Positions 10,948-19,062 of a DNA stretch of 27,260 bases are shown piece after piece. The DNA is from CAYJPV01 sp964396055 (GTDB lineage Bacteria > Acidobacteriota > Vicinamibacteria > Vicinamibacterales > JAKQTR01), in NCBI GenBank assembly GCA_964396055.1, contig CAYNDV010000054.1:1-27260 (forward strand). Direction: 5' to 3'. Positions within the stretch are counted from its first letter, which is position 1, and each line of letters begins with the position of its first letter. The notes below the pieces were generated by a model. It was given only the letters and a program-made list of their open reading frames with translations, searched no databases and was not told the origin of the DNA. The translations under genes were made by a program, and so were the position numbers.

Positions 10948-12555
10948 ATGCAGTCCAAGTTGCCGATGCCCACGACGCCCTTGCCCGAGCTCGAATCCCC
11001 GGGCACCCTCCCGGCGGGTCTCGACCGCCGGTCGTTCATGATGCGGAGCGCCGTCGTGGGAGCGGCGGCGGTGCTGTCGAGCTGCGCGCCCGAGAAGAAG
11101 GAGCCGGCACAGGCGCCAGTCGCCGAGGCCGCGAAACCGGCGGCGGGGAAGCTGTCGCCCGATCTCGATGTCGTCAAGAAGGCCAAGGCGCCCATCATGA
11201 CGACCATCGACGAGTTCTACAAGGTGGGCCCCGGCCCCTCGAGTTCCCACACGATCGGGCCGATGCGGATCACCTACGACTTCTACCAGCGCTGCACGAA
11301 GCTGCCGGCGGACCAGCTGGCGAAGGCCACGGCGCTTCGCGTGCACCTGTTCGGCAGCCTCAGCGCGACGGGCCAGGGTCACGGCACGGAGCGCGCGGCG
11401 CTGGCGGGTATCATCGGCAAGGAACCGGCCACGATCGATCCGCTGTTCCTCGACGAGCTGCGCGACAAGCCGGACCAGGTGTTCCCGGTGAAGCTCGGGT
11501 CAACCACCTTCAACGTGTCCTTGAAGGACATCATCTACGACGCGCCGAAGGGCGACTTCCCGCACGCCAACACGATGACGTGCAAACTCATGGCGGGTGA
11601 CACGGTTCTGCTCGAGCAGGAGTACTACTCGGTAGGCGGCGGGTTCATCGAGTGGAAGGGGTACGAGCCGCCCAAGAAGGGCCAGCCGAAGTACCCGTAC
11701 TCGACGATGAAGGAACTGCTGGCCCACGCCGAGCAGAACAAGCTGACGATCGCGCAGGTGGCGATGGCCAACGAGGTCGCGGTGTCCGGCAAACCGGAAG
11801 CCGAGGTCAACGCGTTCGTCGACAAGATCACCACGGCGATGGTGAACATCGTCAAGACCGGGCTGTCGATGCCGGAAAGCGTGCTGCCGGGGCCGATCAA
11901 GCTGAAGACCAAGGCCGGCGAGGTGTACAAGCGCGCCATGGACGACAAGTGGGAACGGCAGCGCGGCGTCGGCGTGGTGGCCGCCTACGCGCTGGCGGGC
12001 TCGGAGGAGAACGCCCGGGGACACCTGGTGGTGACCGCGCCGACGGGCGGCTCGGCGGGGGTCATGCCCGCGCTGGTGTACTCGGTCGGCGAGGGCGGCC
12101 GCAAGCTGCCGCAGGCGAAGATCCGCGAGGGCATGCTGGCCGCGGCGGTGATCGGCTATCTGTGCAAGCACAACGCCACGCTCGCCGGCGCTGAAGGCGG
12201 GTGCCAGGCGGAAATCGGTGTGGCGTCCGCCATGGGTGCCGCGTTCCTGTCGCAGGCCCACGACTTCGCCCCGCAGGTCGTCGCCAACGCCGCCGAATCG
12301 GCGCTGGAGCACCACCTGGGCATGACGTGCGACCCGGTGGCCGGCTACGTGCAGCTGCCCTGCATCGAACGCTGCTCGTACGGCGCGGTGAAGGCCTGGA
12401 TCGGGTTCCTGATCGCCAGCAACGAGATCCCGACCAACCGCCGCGTCGATTTCGACACGACCGTGGAGGCCATGGCGCTGACGGCCAAGGAGATGAACTC
12501 GAAGTACAAGGAGACGTCGGAAGGCGGCCTGGCCGTTTCGGTCGTCCTCTGCTAG
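10948..12555 (+). CDS. Iron-sulphur L-serine dehydratase with twin-arginine signal and lipobox (predicted exported lipoprotein)
   Basis: A 535-residue protein. Residues from about 80 onward are a complete type-2 L-serine ammonia-lyase (L-serine to pyruvate plus ammonia): GPSSSHTIGPM (96-106), SATGQGHGTE, and cysteines 419, 461 and 472, whose 42- and 11-residue spacing equals that recalled for the essential cysteines 343, 385 and 396 of E. coli SdaA. The chain ends SVVLC, placing a C-terminal cysteine like the tail ligand of the Legionella enzyme. Unusually, the N-terminus reads DRRSFMM (26-32), then a hydrophobic stretch and LSSC (43-46), then a Pro/Ala/Lys-rich linker. That is a textbook Tat motif plus lipobox. 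The ATG at 10948 has GGAGG 7 nt upstream, whereas internal ATGs after the Tat motif have none. Tat export of a folded Fe-S enzyme is mechanistically sensible, but this enzyme class is normally cytoplasmic. The MFS gene follows after 46 nt. Confidence 0.88.
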   Translation: MQSKLPMPTTPLPELESPGTLPAGLDRRSFMMRSAVVGAAAVLSSCAPEKKEPAQAPVAEAAKPAAGKLSPDLDVVKKAKAPIMTTIDEFYKVGPGPSSSHTIGPMRITYDFYQRCTKLPADQLAKATALRVHLFGSLSATGQGHGTERAALAGIIGKEPATIDPLFLDELRDKPDQVFPVKLGSTTFNVSLKDIIYDAPKGDFPHANTMTCKLMAGDTVLLEQEYYSVGGGFIEWKGYEPPKKGQPKYPYSTMKELLAHAEQNKLTIAQVAMANEVAVSGKPEAEVNAFVDKITTAMVNIVKTGLSMPESVLPGPIKLKTKAGEVYKRAMDDKWERQRGVGVVAAYALAGSEENARGHLVVTAPTGGSAGVMPALVYSVGEGGRKLPQAKIREGMLAAAVIGYLCKHNATLAGAEGGCQAEIGVASAMGAAFLSQAHDFAPQVVANAAESALEHHLGMTCDPVAGYVQLPCIERCSYGAVKAWIGFLIASNEIPTNRRVDFDTTVEAMALTAKEMNSKYKETSEGGLAVSVVLC

Positions 12556-12601
12556 CGTTCGTTCGCGGCGGCCGGGTATCGGCCGGATGCAGGAGTGTCG
12601 C

Positions 12602-13840
12602 ATGAGCAACGGTGTCAGGACGGCCGTCGTCGCGTGGCTGGTCACGGCTGTGTACTATTTCTATCAGTACACGCTCCGCTCGGCGCCGGCCGTCATGATG
12701 CCGCAGCTCTCGGACGCCTTCGGCCTCACCACCATGGGCGTCGCATCCATGGTGGGGCTGTTCTACTGGGGGTACTCGCCGTTCAGCCTGATTGCCGGGG
12801 CGGCGATGGACGGCCTCGGCCCACGGCGCGTGGTGCCTGTCGGCGCCGCGGCCGTGGGCGTCGGGGCCCTGCTGTTCGCGACGGGCGACCAGCACCTGGC
12901 CAGCCTGGGACGTTTCCTGCAGGGGGCCGGCGGGGTCTTTGCCCTGGTCGGGGCCATCTACATCGCGGCCAGCAACTTCCCCGCGTCACGGGCCGCCACG
13001 CTCATCGGCGCCACGCAGATGTTCGGCATGGCGGGCGGGTCGGCCGGGCAGTTCGTCGTGGGTCCCATCATCGCCTCTGGCGTGTCGTGGACCACGTTCT
13101 GGATCGGGATGGGGCTCGCCGGCCTCGTGGTCAGTGCGCTGCTCTACTACCTCATCCCCGCGCCGGAACCCGCCGCCGCCAGGCCGGGCTGGCTGACGAC
13201 GGCTGCCCGGGGCCTGGGCATCGTGTTCCGCAACCCGCAGTCGATCCTGTGCGGGATGATCGCGGGGCTGCTGTTCATTCCGACGACGATCTTCGACATG
13301 ATCTGGGGCGTCCGTTATCTGCAGGAGGCCCACGGCTTTGCGTACGCCGAGGCAGTGCTGCGCTCGTCGCTGGTGCCGTTCGGCTGGATCCTCGGTTGTC
13401 CCCTGCTCGGCATGCTGTCGGACCGGATTGGCCGCCGCAAGCCGGTCATCATCGGCAGCGCCGCCGTTCTGCTGGTGTGCCTGGCGTGGATCCTGTACGG
13501 CGTGCCGGACGTCATGCCGCCCTACGTGATTGGCCTGGTGGCCGGGTTCGCCTCGGGCGCCGCCATGCTCCCCTACACCATCATCAAGGAAGCCAACCCG
13601 CCATCGGTGAGCGGCTCCGCCACGGGCGTCGTGAACTTCCTCAACTTCACGTTCAGCGCCCTGCTGGGGCCGGTCTTCGGGTGGATCCTGCTGACGGTCG
13701 CGGGCGGCGCCTCGTCGATGACGCTCGACACCTACCAGACAGCGTTCGAGCCGCTGCTGTACGGCGTCGGCGTGGCGGTCGTCCTCGCCCTGCTGCTGAA
13801 AGAAACCGGACCCGCCGCGCGTCAGGCCCGCCAGGGCTGA
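12602..13840 (+). CDS. Major facilitator superfamily transporter
   Basis: A 412-residue inner-membrane protein with about 12 hydrophobic segments. The first helix region YYFYQYTLRSAPAVMMPQL, the GWILGCPLLGMLSDRIGRRKP stretch (an MFS motif-A type loop, D-R-x-G-R-R) in the second half and the internal symmetry identify the family. It resembles MFS carriers whose first helix carries YQ-x-x-LR-x-x-P-x-VM, which include amino-acid and organic-acid transporters in other bacteria; this is recalled similarity only. The ATG at 12602 has AGGAG about 7 nt upstream. It lies 46 nt after the exported serine dehydratase and has no obvious promoter of its own, so an operon is likely. Uptake of pyruvate or serine, or another product of the periplasmic reaction, is a reasonable inference. 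Confidence 0.85.
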   Translation: MSNGVRTAVVAWLVTAVYYFYQYTLRSAPAVMMPQLSDAFGLTTMGVASMVGLFYWGYSPFSLIAGAAMDGLGPRRVVPVGAAAVGVGALLFATGDQHLASLGRFLQGAGGVFALVGAIYIAASNFPASRAATLIGATQMFGMAGGSAGQFVVGPIIASGVSWTTFWIGMGLAGLVVSALLYYLIPAPEPAAARPGWLTTAARGLGIVFRNPQSILCGMIAGLLFIPTTIFDMIWGVRYLQEAHGFAYAEAVLRSSLVPFGWILGCPLLGMLSDRIGRRKPVIIGSAAVLLVCLAWILYGVPDVMPPYVIGLVAGFASGAAMLPYTIIKEANPPSVSGSATGVVNFLNFTFSALLGPVFGWILLTVAGGASSMTLDTYQTAFEPLLYGVGVAVVLALLLKETGPAARQARQG

Positions 13841-13937
13841 TGCGGGCAGTCCGGACAGCCTGCAAGAAACGCCCGGGGTCGCCTGGAACTCCGTGCTCCT
13901 GCCGGTGTCCAACTACTCGAACCGATCGAGGCGGCAG

Positions 13938-16900
13938 ATGCTCATCCCGGGTGACACCATGGCCGATGTCCCGTCCTGGCGCAGGGCCCGCGTGGCCGCT
14001 CTCGCCGTGACCGCCTGCCTTGTCCTGCCCCCCCTGCTCGTCGAGGCAATCCCGCAGCAGCCGCCCCCTGTCCCCTCAGCCATGCCGTCCGCGAGCCCTG
14101 CGGCCGACGAGGCCGCCTTCGCAGCGCTGGTCCGCCAATTCTACGACGGCGTCGCCCGCAAGGACATCGCGGCCGTCGAGGGAACGTGGCACACCCAGGC
14201 GCCGGCGCGGGCGCAGCGCAACATCCTGGTGATGGGCTTCGAGCTGCGGGACGAGACGCCTGCCGCGATCACCCTGAGCCGCATCTCGGCAGACGCCGGC
14301 GGCGGCCGCGTCCGCGCCGTCGTCGATGTGCGCGTGCGTACGATCAGGACCGGGCACACGCGCCAGCAGCGCCGGGTCCGCGACCTCACGTTCCTGCCCG
14401 AGGGCGGTGCCTGGAAGATCTGGAACGACGCCTCGGCGGGGCCCGAGCTCGCCAGGCGGCTGCTGGCGGTGTCGGGCGGCGAGCGGGAGGCGCTGCTGGC
14501 CGCCGAACCGGAGCTGGTCTCCGACGAGGCGCTGGAAGGCCTGACGCGCGAGATCGGAATCCTGCGCAACCAGGGCATGTCGCCGGGCCTCCTCGATGTG
14601 CTGACGCTGCAGCAGCGCCTGGCGCGCGCCGTCGGGAATACGGCGGTGCGGGCACGCAGCCTGCTCGACACGGGGTTGATCCATCAGATCAGCGGCGAGC
14701 ACGAGATCGCGTCTCCAGCCTTCGCCGAAGCGCGTGAGGCGTTCCTCGAAGTCGGAGACGCGGAACAGGTGGCGGCCTGCGATGCCAACCTCGGCAACAT
14801 CGAGTACCTCCTGCGCAACTACCAGAAGGCCTTCGATCACTACCAGCGGGCGCTGGGGGAATACGAGGCCCTCAAGGACGCACCGCGCGCCGCGAGCGTC
14901 CGCCACAGCCTCGGCAACGTGCACTACGTGCTCGGAGACTTCGAGCGGGCCATCGAGGCCTACCAGCAGAGCCTCGAGGTCTTCGACCGCACCAGCGACA
15001 CGTATGCGGCGGCGCGCGTGGTCCAGGCGCTGGGACAGGTGCACAAGGAACTCGGCAACTACGCCACGGCCCTGGGCCTGTGGCGGCGCCATGTCGACCT
15101 GAGCCTGGCCATCCGCGACACGACGGGCGCGGCGGCGGCGTGGCGATCGATGGGCGACATCGAGCGCCTGCAGGGCGATTACGCCCGGGCGCTCGGGCAC
15201 TTCACGCAGAGCCTCGCGCTGTGGGATACGACGCCGGATGTCGCCAATCGCGCCACCACACGGTTCGCCATCGGCCAGACGTACGCCGGCCAGCGCAGCT
15301 TCGCGCGCGCCATCGACTGGTATCAGCAGGCGCTGGCGCTCGACGAGAAGGCTGCCCTGGATGCGGCGGTCGCGCGGGATCTCGGCGGGCTGGCCGGCGC
15401 CCACCTGGCGCTCGACCAGCCGGACAAGGCCCTCGACGAATACCTCCGCAGCCTCGCGCTGCGCGAGAAGACAAACGACACCGCCGGCATCATGTGGACC
15501 CTGGCCCACATCGGCGTGCTGCACGCCCTGGAGGACCGGCATGCGGACGCGCTGGCGGCCTGGCAGCGCAGCCTCGAGATGGCTGAAGCGGCGCGCGACG
15601 CCGCCGCGATCGGCACCATCACCGCGCTGCGGGCGCGTTCGCTGCTGGAGTCGGGCGAGGCCGACGCCGGCCTGGCGGCGGCGCAGCGGGCCATCGAGAT
15701 CGCCGCCGCCGCCGAGGACTTCGACGTGGTCTCCCACGCCCACGTCACCGTCGGTCGCGTGCACCGGCTGGGGGGCCGCATCGGCGAGGCAATCGGGGCC
15801 TTCGAGCGGGCCGTGGCCGCCGTCGAGCGGGTGCCGATCGAGCCGGGCGCCGAGACCTTCTTCAACGACCGTCGCAGCCCGTATCTCGCGATGGTCGACC
15901 TGCTGGTCGCGGAGACCCGGGGCGCCGACGCGTTCCTGTGGGCCGAACGCCTCCGCCAGCGCGCGCTGGCCGACCTGCTCGGCGCCGACGGCCTGATCGT
16001 CACGAAGGGCCTCCCGACGGCCGCGCGCGACGAGGAGCGTCGCCTCCTGCGGGAGGGCCGGGCCGCAGCCGTGCGGCTCCGGCGGGAACGCGCGCGCGAG
16101 CACCCCGATGCGGCCCGGCTCGCCGACGTGCGGGCAGAGGTCGTCCGGGTGCAGGCGGCCCGCGAGGCCGCCCGCGAGGCGGCCTACGCGGCGCAGCCGA
16201 CGCTGAGGGCGCTGCGGGGCCGCCGCCCGCCCCGTGGCCTCGAGGATGCCGCGGCGGCGTTGCACGACGAGGTGTCCGCCCTGCTGTCGTTCGTCGTCTC
16301 GGAGAAACGCACGTGGGTGTTCGTCGTCGCGCGCGACGCGCAATCCGGCGCGCCGGCGCTGCGCCAGGTGGCCACGATCGAGACGAAGGCCGAGGACCTG
16401 GCCGGCACCGTCGAGGCGTTCGCCCGCGCGGTCGCGACCAACGCCGACGGCGTCAGCGAGGCGTCGCGGGCACTGCGGGCCCTGCTGATCGATCCCGTCG
16501 GCCCGGGCCTCGCCGGTCTGTCGCGCCTGATCGTCGTGCCGGACGCCTTCCTGTGGGGCGTGCCGTTCGAGGCGCTCCAGGATCAGAGCGGGCGCTTCCT
16601 GATCGAGGACACCAGCGTGTCATACGCCGTGTCGGCGTCGGCCCTCGCCACGATGACGGAGGTGGCCCCGCCCGCGCCGCCGCGGCGGTTCATCGTCGCG
16701 GCCGGGAGCCCCCAACTGCACGCGGCGGCGGAGGCCCGCCTGGCCCTGCTGCGCCCGCCATCCGCGAAGCCTGCGGACGGCGCGGCACGCGAGGTGCGTG
16801 CCGTTGCCGCCCTCGCGGGCCCGGCGGCCAGCCGCGTACTCGTCGGCGGCCAGGCGCGGGTCGCGGACGTGCGCGAGCAGGCGGCCACCGCCTCGATCCT

Positions 16901-17345
16901 GCACCTGGCTGCGCCGGCGATGATCAGCGGGGCGAGCCCGCTCTTCTCCGTCATCGCCCTCACTCCCGCCGGGGCTGACGACCGCAGCGAGGGCTTGGTC
17001 GAGGTGGCCGACCTGGTCGACTGGACGCTGCCGCTGGACGCCGCGGTCCTCTCGCGCGCCGAGACCGGCGCCGGGATCCTGTCGGGCGACGGGGTCGGTG
17101 GGCTGCATTGGGCGCTGTTCGTGGCGGGCACGCCAGCGCTGGTGGTCAACCGCTGGACGCTCGCGGACGCCACTGCGGCCGATCTCGTGGTCGGCCTCTA
17201 CCGCTTACGGCTGGCGACGGTGGCGGGCCGGCCCGGCGGCCGCACGTGGGCCGAGGCCCTGCAACGCGCGGCCACGCGCCTGCTGGCGCAGCCCGCCACG
17301 CGCCATCCGTACTACTGGGCAGGCCTGCTCGTGCTCGGCCGCTGA
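13938..17345 (+). CDS. Exported NTF2-like/TPR/CHAT-domain protein with lost catalytic dyad
   Basis: A 1135-residue protein. A hydrophobic segment (about residues 17-35, VAALAVTACLVLPPLLV) suggests a signal peptide or anchor. A DUF4440/SnoaL-like NTF2 fold follows (LVRQFYDGVARKDIAAVEGTW), then roughly ten TPRs spaced 40 residues apart (NLGNIEYLLRNYQKAFDHYQ, SLGNVHYVLGDFERAIEAYQ). The C-terminal 300 residues are a CHAT (caspase/separase-like) domain ending in WAGLLVLGR. CHAT proteases use a His-Cys dyad in HxxxHG and SACxTG motifs. Here these read HLAAPA (989-994), with proline at the catalytic His, and LSRAETG (1038-1044), with Ala1041 at the catalytic Cys. It is therefore probably a non-proteolytic scaffold. 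The ATG at 13938 has GAGGCGG just upstream; a longer in-frame ATG at 13893 and a shorter one at 13959 are weaker. Confidence 0.8.
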   Translation: MLIPGDTMADVPSWRRARVAALAVTACLVLPPLLVEAIPQQPPPVPSAMPSASPAADEAAFAALVRQFYDGVARKDIAAVEGTWHTQAPARAQRNILVMGFELRDETPAAITLSRISADAGGGRVRAVVDVRVRTIRTGHTRQQRRVRDLTFLPEGGAWKIWNDASAGPELARRLLAVSGGEREALLAAEPELVSDEALEGLTREIGILRNQGMSPGLLDVLTLQQRLARAVGNTAVRARSLLDTGLIHQISGEHEIASPAFAEAREAFLEVGDAEQVAACDANLGNIEYLLRNYQKAFDHYQRALGEYEALKDAPRAASVRHSLGNVHYVLGDFERAIEAYQQSLEVFDRTSDTYAAARVVQALGQVHKELGNYATALGLWRRHVDLSLAIRDTTGAAAAWRSMGDIERLQGDYARALGHFTQSLALWDTTPDVANRATTRFAIGQTYAGQRSFARAIDWYQQALALDEKAALDAAVARDLGGLAGAHLALDQPDKALDEYLRSLALREKTNDTAGIMWTLAHIGVLHALEDRHADALAAWQRSLEMAEAARDAAAIGTITALRARSLLESGEADAGLAAAQRAIEIAAAAEDFDVVSHAHVTVGRVHRLGGRIGEAIGAFERAVAAVERVPIEPGAETFFNDRRSPYLAMVDLLVAETRGADAFLWAERLRQRALADLLGADGLIVTKGLPTAARDEERRLLREGRAAAVRLRRERAREHPDAARLADVRAEVVRVQAAREAAREAAYAAQPTLRALRGRRPPRGLEDAAAALHDEVSALLSFVVSEKRTWVFVVARDAQSGAPALRQVATIETKAEDLAGTVEAFARAVATNADGVSEASRALRALLIDPVGPGLAGLSRLIVVPDAFLWGVPFEALQDQSGRFLIEDTSVSYAVSASALATMTEVAPPAPPRRFIVAAGSPQLHAAAEARLALLRPPSAKPADGAAREVRAVAALAGPAASRVLVGGQARVADVREQAATASILHLAAPAMISGASPLFSVIALTPAGADDRSEGLVEVADLVDWTLPLDAAVLSRAETGAGILSGDGVGGLHWALFVAGTPALVVNRWTLADATAADLVVGLYRLRLATVAGRPGGRTWAEALQRAATRLLAQPATRHPYYWAGLLVLGR

Positions 17346-17355
17346 GTCCGCGCGG

Positions 17356-17385
17356 TTGACACACGGTCCTGCGGGCAGGTAGCGT
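17356..17385 (+). promoter_or_regulatory. Possible promoter upstream of the zinc transporter gene
   Basis: A consensus -35 TTGACA (17356-17361) is followed after 18 nt by TAGCGT (17380-17385), a poor -10. It sits in the 174-nt gap between the CHAT gene and the zupT-like gene. No other feature is apparent in this gap. Confidence 0.3.
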
Positions 17386-17519
17386 CTCCGGTTGGCTCAC
17401 CGCCCGGTCATGCCGGGAGCGCGCCTGGAGACCCGTCCACCAGGGCGATCACGGCAAGGTGCGCTTCCGGAATATCATCGTCACGCCGGGGCGGTAACGG
17501 GCGCGCCGGTCGGGGGTCC

Positions 17520-18374
17520 ATGGATTTCGTCGCGTCGGTTTTCGCGTCCGGCACCTTCGGGTTCGCGCTCGGCCTGACCGTGCTGGCGGGCCTCGCCACG
17601 GGCCTGGGCAGCGCCCTCGCCTTCTTCGCCCGGCGGTCGAACATCCGCCTGCTGGCCCAGTCGCTCGCCTTCTCCGCGGGCGTGATGCTCTACGTCTCGT
17701 TCGTCGAGATCCTGCCGGAAGCCACCAGCACGCTCGCGCGGCACTTCAGCGCGTCGACGGCGGGGTGGCTGGCCAACCTGGGATTCTTCGGCGGCATCGC
17801 GGCGATGGCTCTCGTCGACTGGCTGGTGCCCAGCGCGGAGAACCCGCACGAACTGCGCGACGATGACGACCTCCGGATGCTCAAGGCCGGGGCGCCGCCG
17901 CTGGCCGTGGACGGCGGCGGCCAGGGACGCCTGCGGCGCCTCGGGCTGTTCACGGCGCTGGCCATCGCCATCCACAACTTCCCCGAGGGCATGGCGACGT
18001 TCCTGGCCGCCCTGGACGATCCGAAGGCCGGGGTGGCGATCGCGATCGCGGTCGCGCTGCACAACATCCCGGAGGGCATCAGTGTGTCGGTGCCCTTGTT
18101 CTACGCGACCGGCCGGCGCGGCACGGCGTTCTGCCTGTCATTCCTCTCGGGCCTCGCCGAGCCGCTGGGCGGCATCGTGGCGGGCCTGGCGCTCGACTGG
18201 ATCCTGCCGCCCGACGCGAAGGGGCTGGTGTTCGCCTCGGTCGCGGGCATCATGGTCTACATCTCGATCGACGAACTCCTCCCCACGGCCCACCGCTACG
18301 GCCACAGCCACGAGGTGCTGGCCGGCATCGCCGCGGGCATGGCCCTGATGGCGGTCAGCCTGCTGCTGCTGTAG
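17520..18374 (+). CDS. zupT: ZIP-family zinc/divalent metal transporter, ZupT-like
   Basis: A 284-residue inner-membrane protein with about eight hydrophobic segments. Both metal-binding signatures of the ZupT group are intact: HNFPEG (152-157) in helix 4 and HNIPEG (181-186) in helix 5, preceded by FVEILPEA near residue 62. ZupT proteins take up zinc and other divalent ions into the cytoplasm. A cytoplasmic loop between helices 3 and 4 carries an acidic stretch (ELRDDDDLRM) rather than the usual His-rich one. Length is slightly more than the roughly 257 residues of the E. coli protein, mainly because of this loop. The ATG at 17520 lies behind GGGGG. It is followed by a separate promoter, so it is probably monocistronic. 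Confidence 0.88.
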   Translation: MDFVASVFASGTFGFALGLTVLAGLATGLGSALAFFARRSNIRLLAQSLAFSAGVMLYVSFVEILPEATSTLARHFSASTAGWLANLGFFGGIAAMALVDWLVPSAENPHELRDDDDLRMLKAGAPPLAVDGGGQGRLRRLGLFTALAIAIHNFPEGMATFLAALDDPKAGVAIAIAVALHNIPEGISVSVPLFYATGRRGTAFCLSFLSGLAEPLGGIVAGLALDWILPPDAKGLVFASVAGIMVYISIDELLPTAHRYGHSHEVLAGIAAGMALMAVSLLLL

Positions 18375-18403
18375 CCCGCCCCGCGGGTCGTCGCGCGGGC
18401 TCG

Positions 18404-18412
18404 TGCTAAAAT
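18404..18412 (+). promoter_or_regulatory. Extended -10 promoter element (TGCTAAAAT)
   Basis: TG (18404-18405), one base, then TAAAAT (18407-18412) forms an extended -10 promoter element about 36 nt upstream of the zinc-ribbon/PAS gene. There is no clear -35, as is common for extended -10 promoters. A similar TGCTAGTAT precedes the tRNA gene near the right edge. Confidence 0.5.
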
Positions 18413-18447
18413 GCCAACGCCCCGGTGGGGCGTCTGCCAAGGAGTGG

Positions 18448-18951
18448 ATGCCGTTGACGCACAAGTGCGCCTGGTGCGGGAAAGTCCTGCGTGAAGGTGG
18501 AGCCGATGCGCCGGTCACGCACGGGATCTGTCCGGAGTGCGTGCACTACTTCGACTTCGGGCGTGCTGAAACGCTGCAGGCTTTCCTCGACAAGCTCGAA
18601 CCCCCGGTGCTGCTGGTGGACGGCGACGGCGTCGTGGTGACGGCCAACCTCACGGCATTCGCCGCCGTGGGCAAGGACGCGGAGAGCGGCCGGAATCTCC
18701 GCGGCGGTGATTTCATGGAATGCGCCTACGCCCGCCTCCCCGGGGGCTGCGGCCACACAGACCACTGCCCGGCCTGTACCATCCGCAACACGGTCATGGC
18801 GACGCACGCCGACGGCCGCAGCCGCCGGCATGTCGAAGCCTTCCAGCAGATCGTGACGGATTCGGGTCCCGCACGGATGCGGTTCCTGATCACGACCGAG
18901 AAGCAGGGCCAGTTGGTGCTGCTGAAGATCGACGAGATGGGACCGGCGTGA
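18448..18951 (+). CDS. Small zinc-ribbon plus PAS-like protein with a four-cysteine motif
   Basis: A 167-residue cytoplasmic protein. The N-terminus carries C7-x2-C10 and C28-x2-C31 (CAWC and CPEC), a typical zinc ribbon. A PAS-like segment follows (PPVLLVDGDGVVVTAN, about 55-70). Within it lies Cys92, Cys101, Cys107 and Cys110 (ECAYARLPGGCG then HCPACTIRNTV). Similar Cys-rich stretches with GCG and C-x2-C-x-x-R occur in PAS domains of some sensor kinases, where metal or Fe-S binding is suspected; I recall no proven ligand. There is no output domain, so it may sense redox or metal state and act by protein contact. The ATG at 18448 has AAGGAG 4 nt upstream and its own extended -10 promoter. 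No partner kinase is adjacent. Confidence 0.65.
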   Translation: MPLTHKCAWCGKVLREGGADAPVTHGICPECVHYFDFGRAETLQAFLDKLEPPVLLVDGDGVVVTANLTAFAAVGKDAESGRNLRGGDFMECAYARLPGGCGHTDHCPACTIRNTVMATHADGRSRRHVEAFQQIVTDSGPARMRFLITTEKQGQLVLLKIDEMGPA

Positions 18952-19002
18952 GAGGGGGCCGGCGGCGGCGGAGTTAAACCGGCGGCAGGACCGGACGGGG
19001 GC

Positions 19003-19043
19003 AGAAAGAGCGCGGGGCGGCCGGTCGAACGACCAGCCGCCCC
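19003..19043 (-). terminator. Strong hairpin terminator for the outer-membrane protein gene
   Basis: The arms GGGGCGGC (19014-19021) and GCCGCCCC (19036-19043) enclose a second stem GGTCG-AA-CGACC (19023-19034). On the minus strand the hairpin is followed by a pyrimidine-rich CTCTTTCT. It lies just past the stop of the minus-strand gene and between two convergent genes, so it may stop both. Confidence 0.75.
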
Positions 19044-19062
19044 GTCGTGCCCTCGGAAAGCG

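Noticed and set aside
13893..13937. Upstream ATG extension of the CHAT protein
   Set aside because: The extra residues (MLLPVSNYSNRSRRQ) lack a ribosome-binding site, while the ATG at 13938 has GAGGCGG just before it and begins a signal-like N-terminus.
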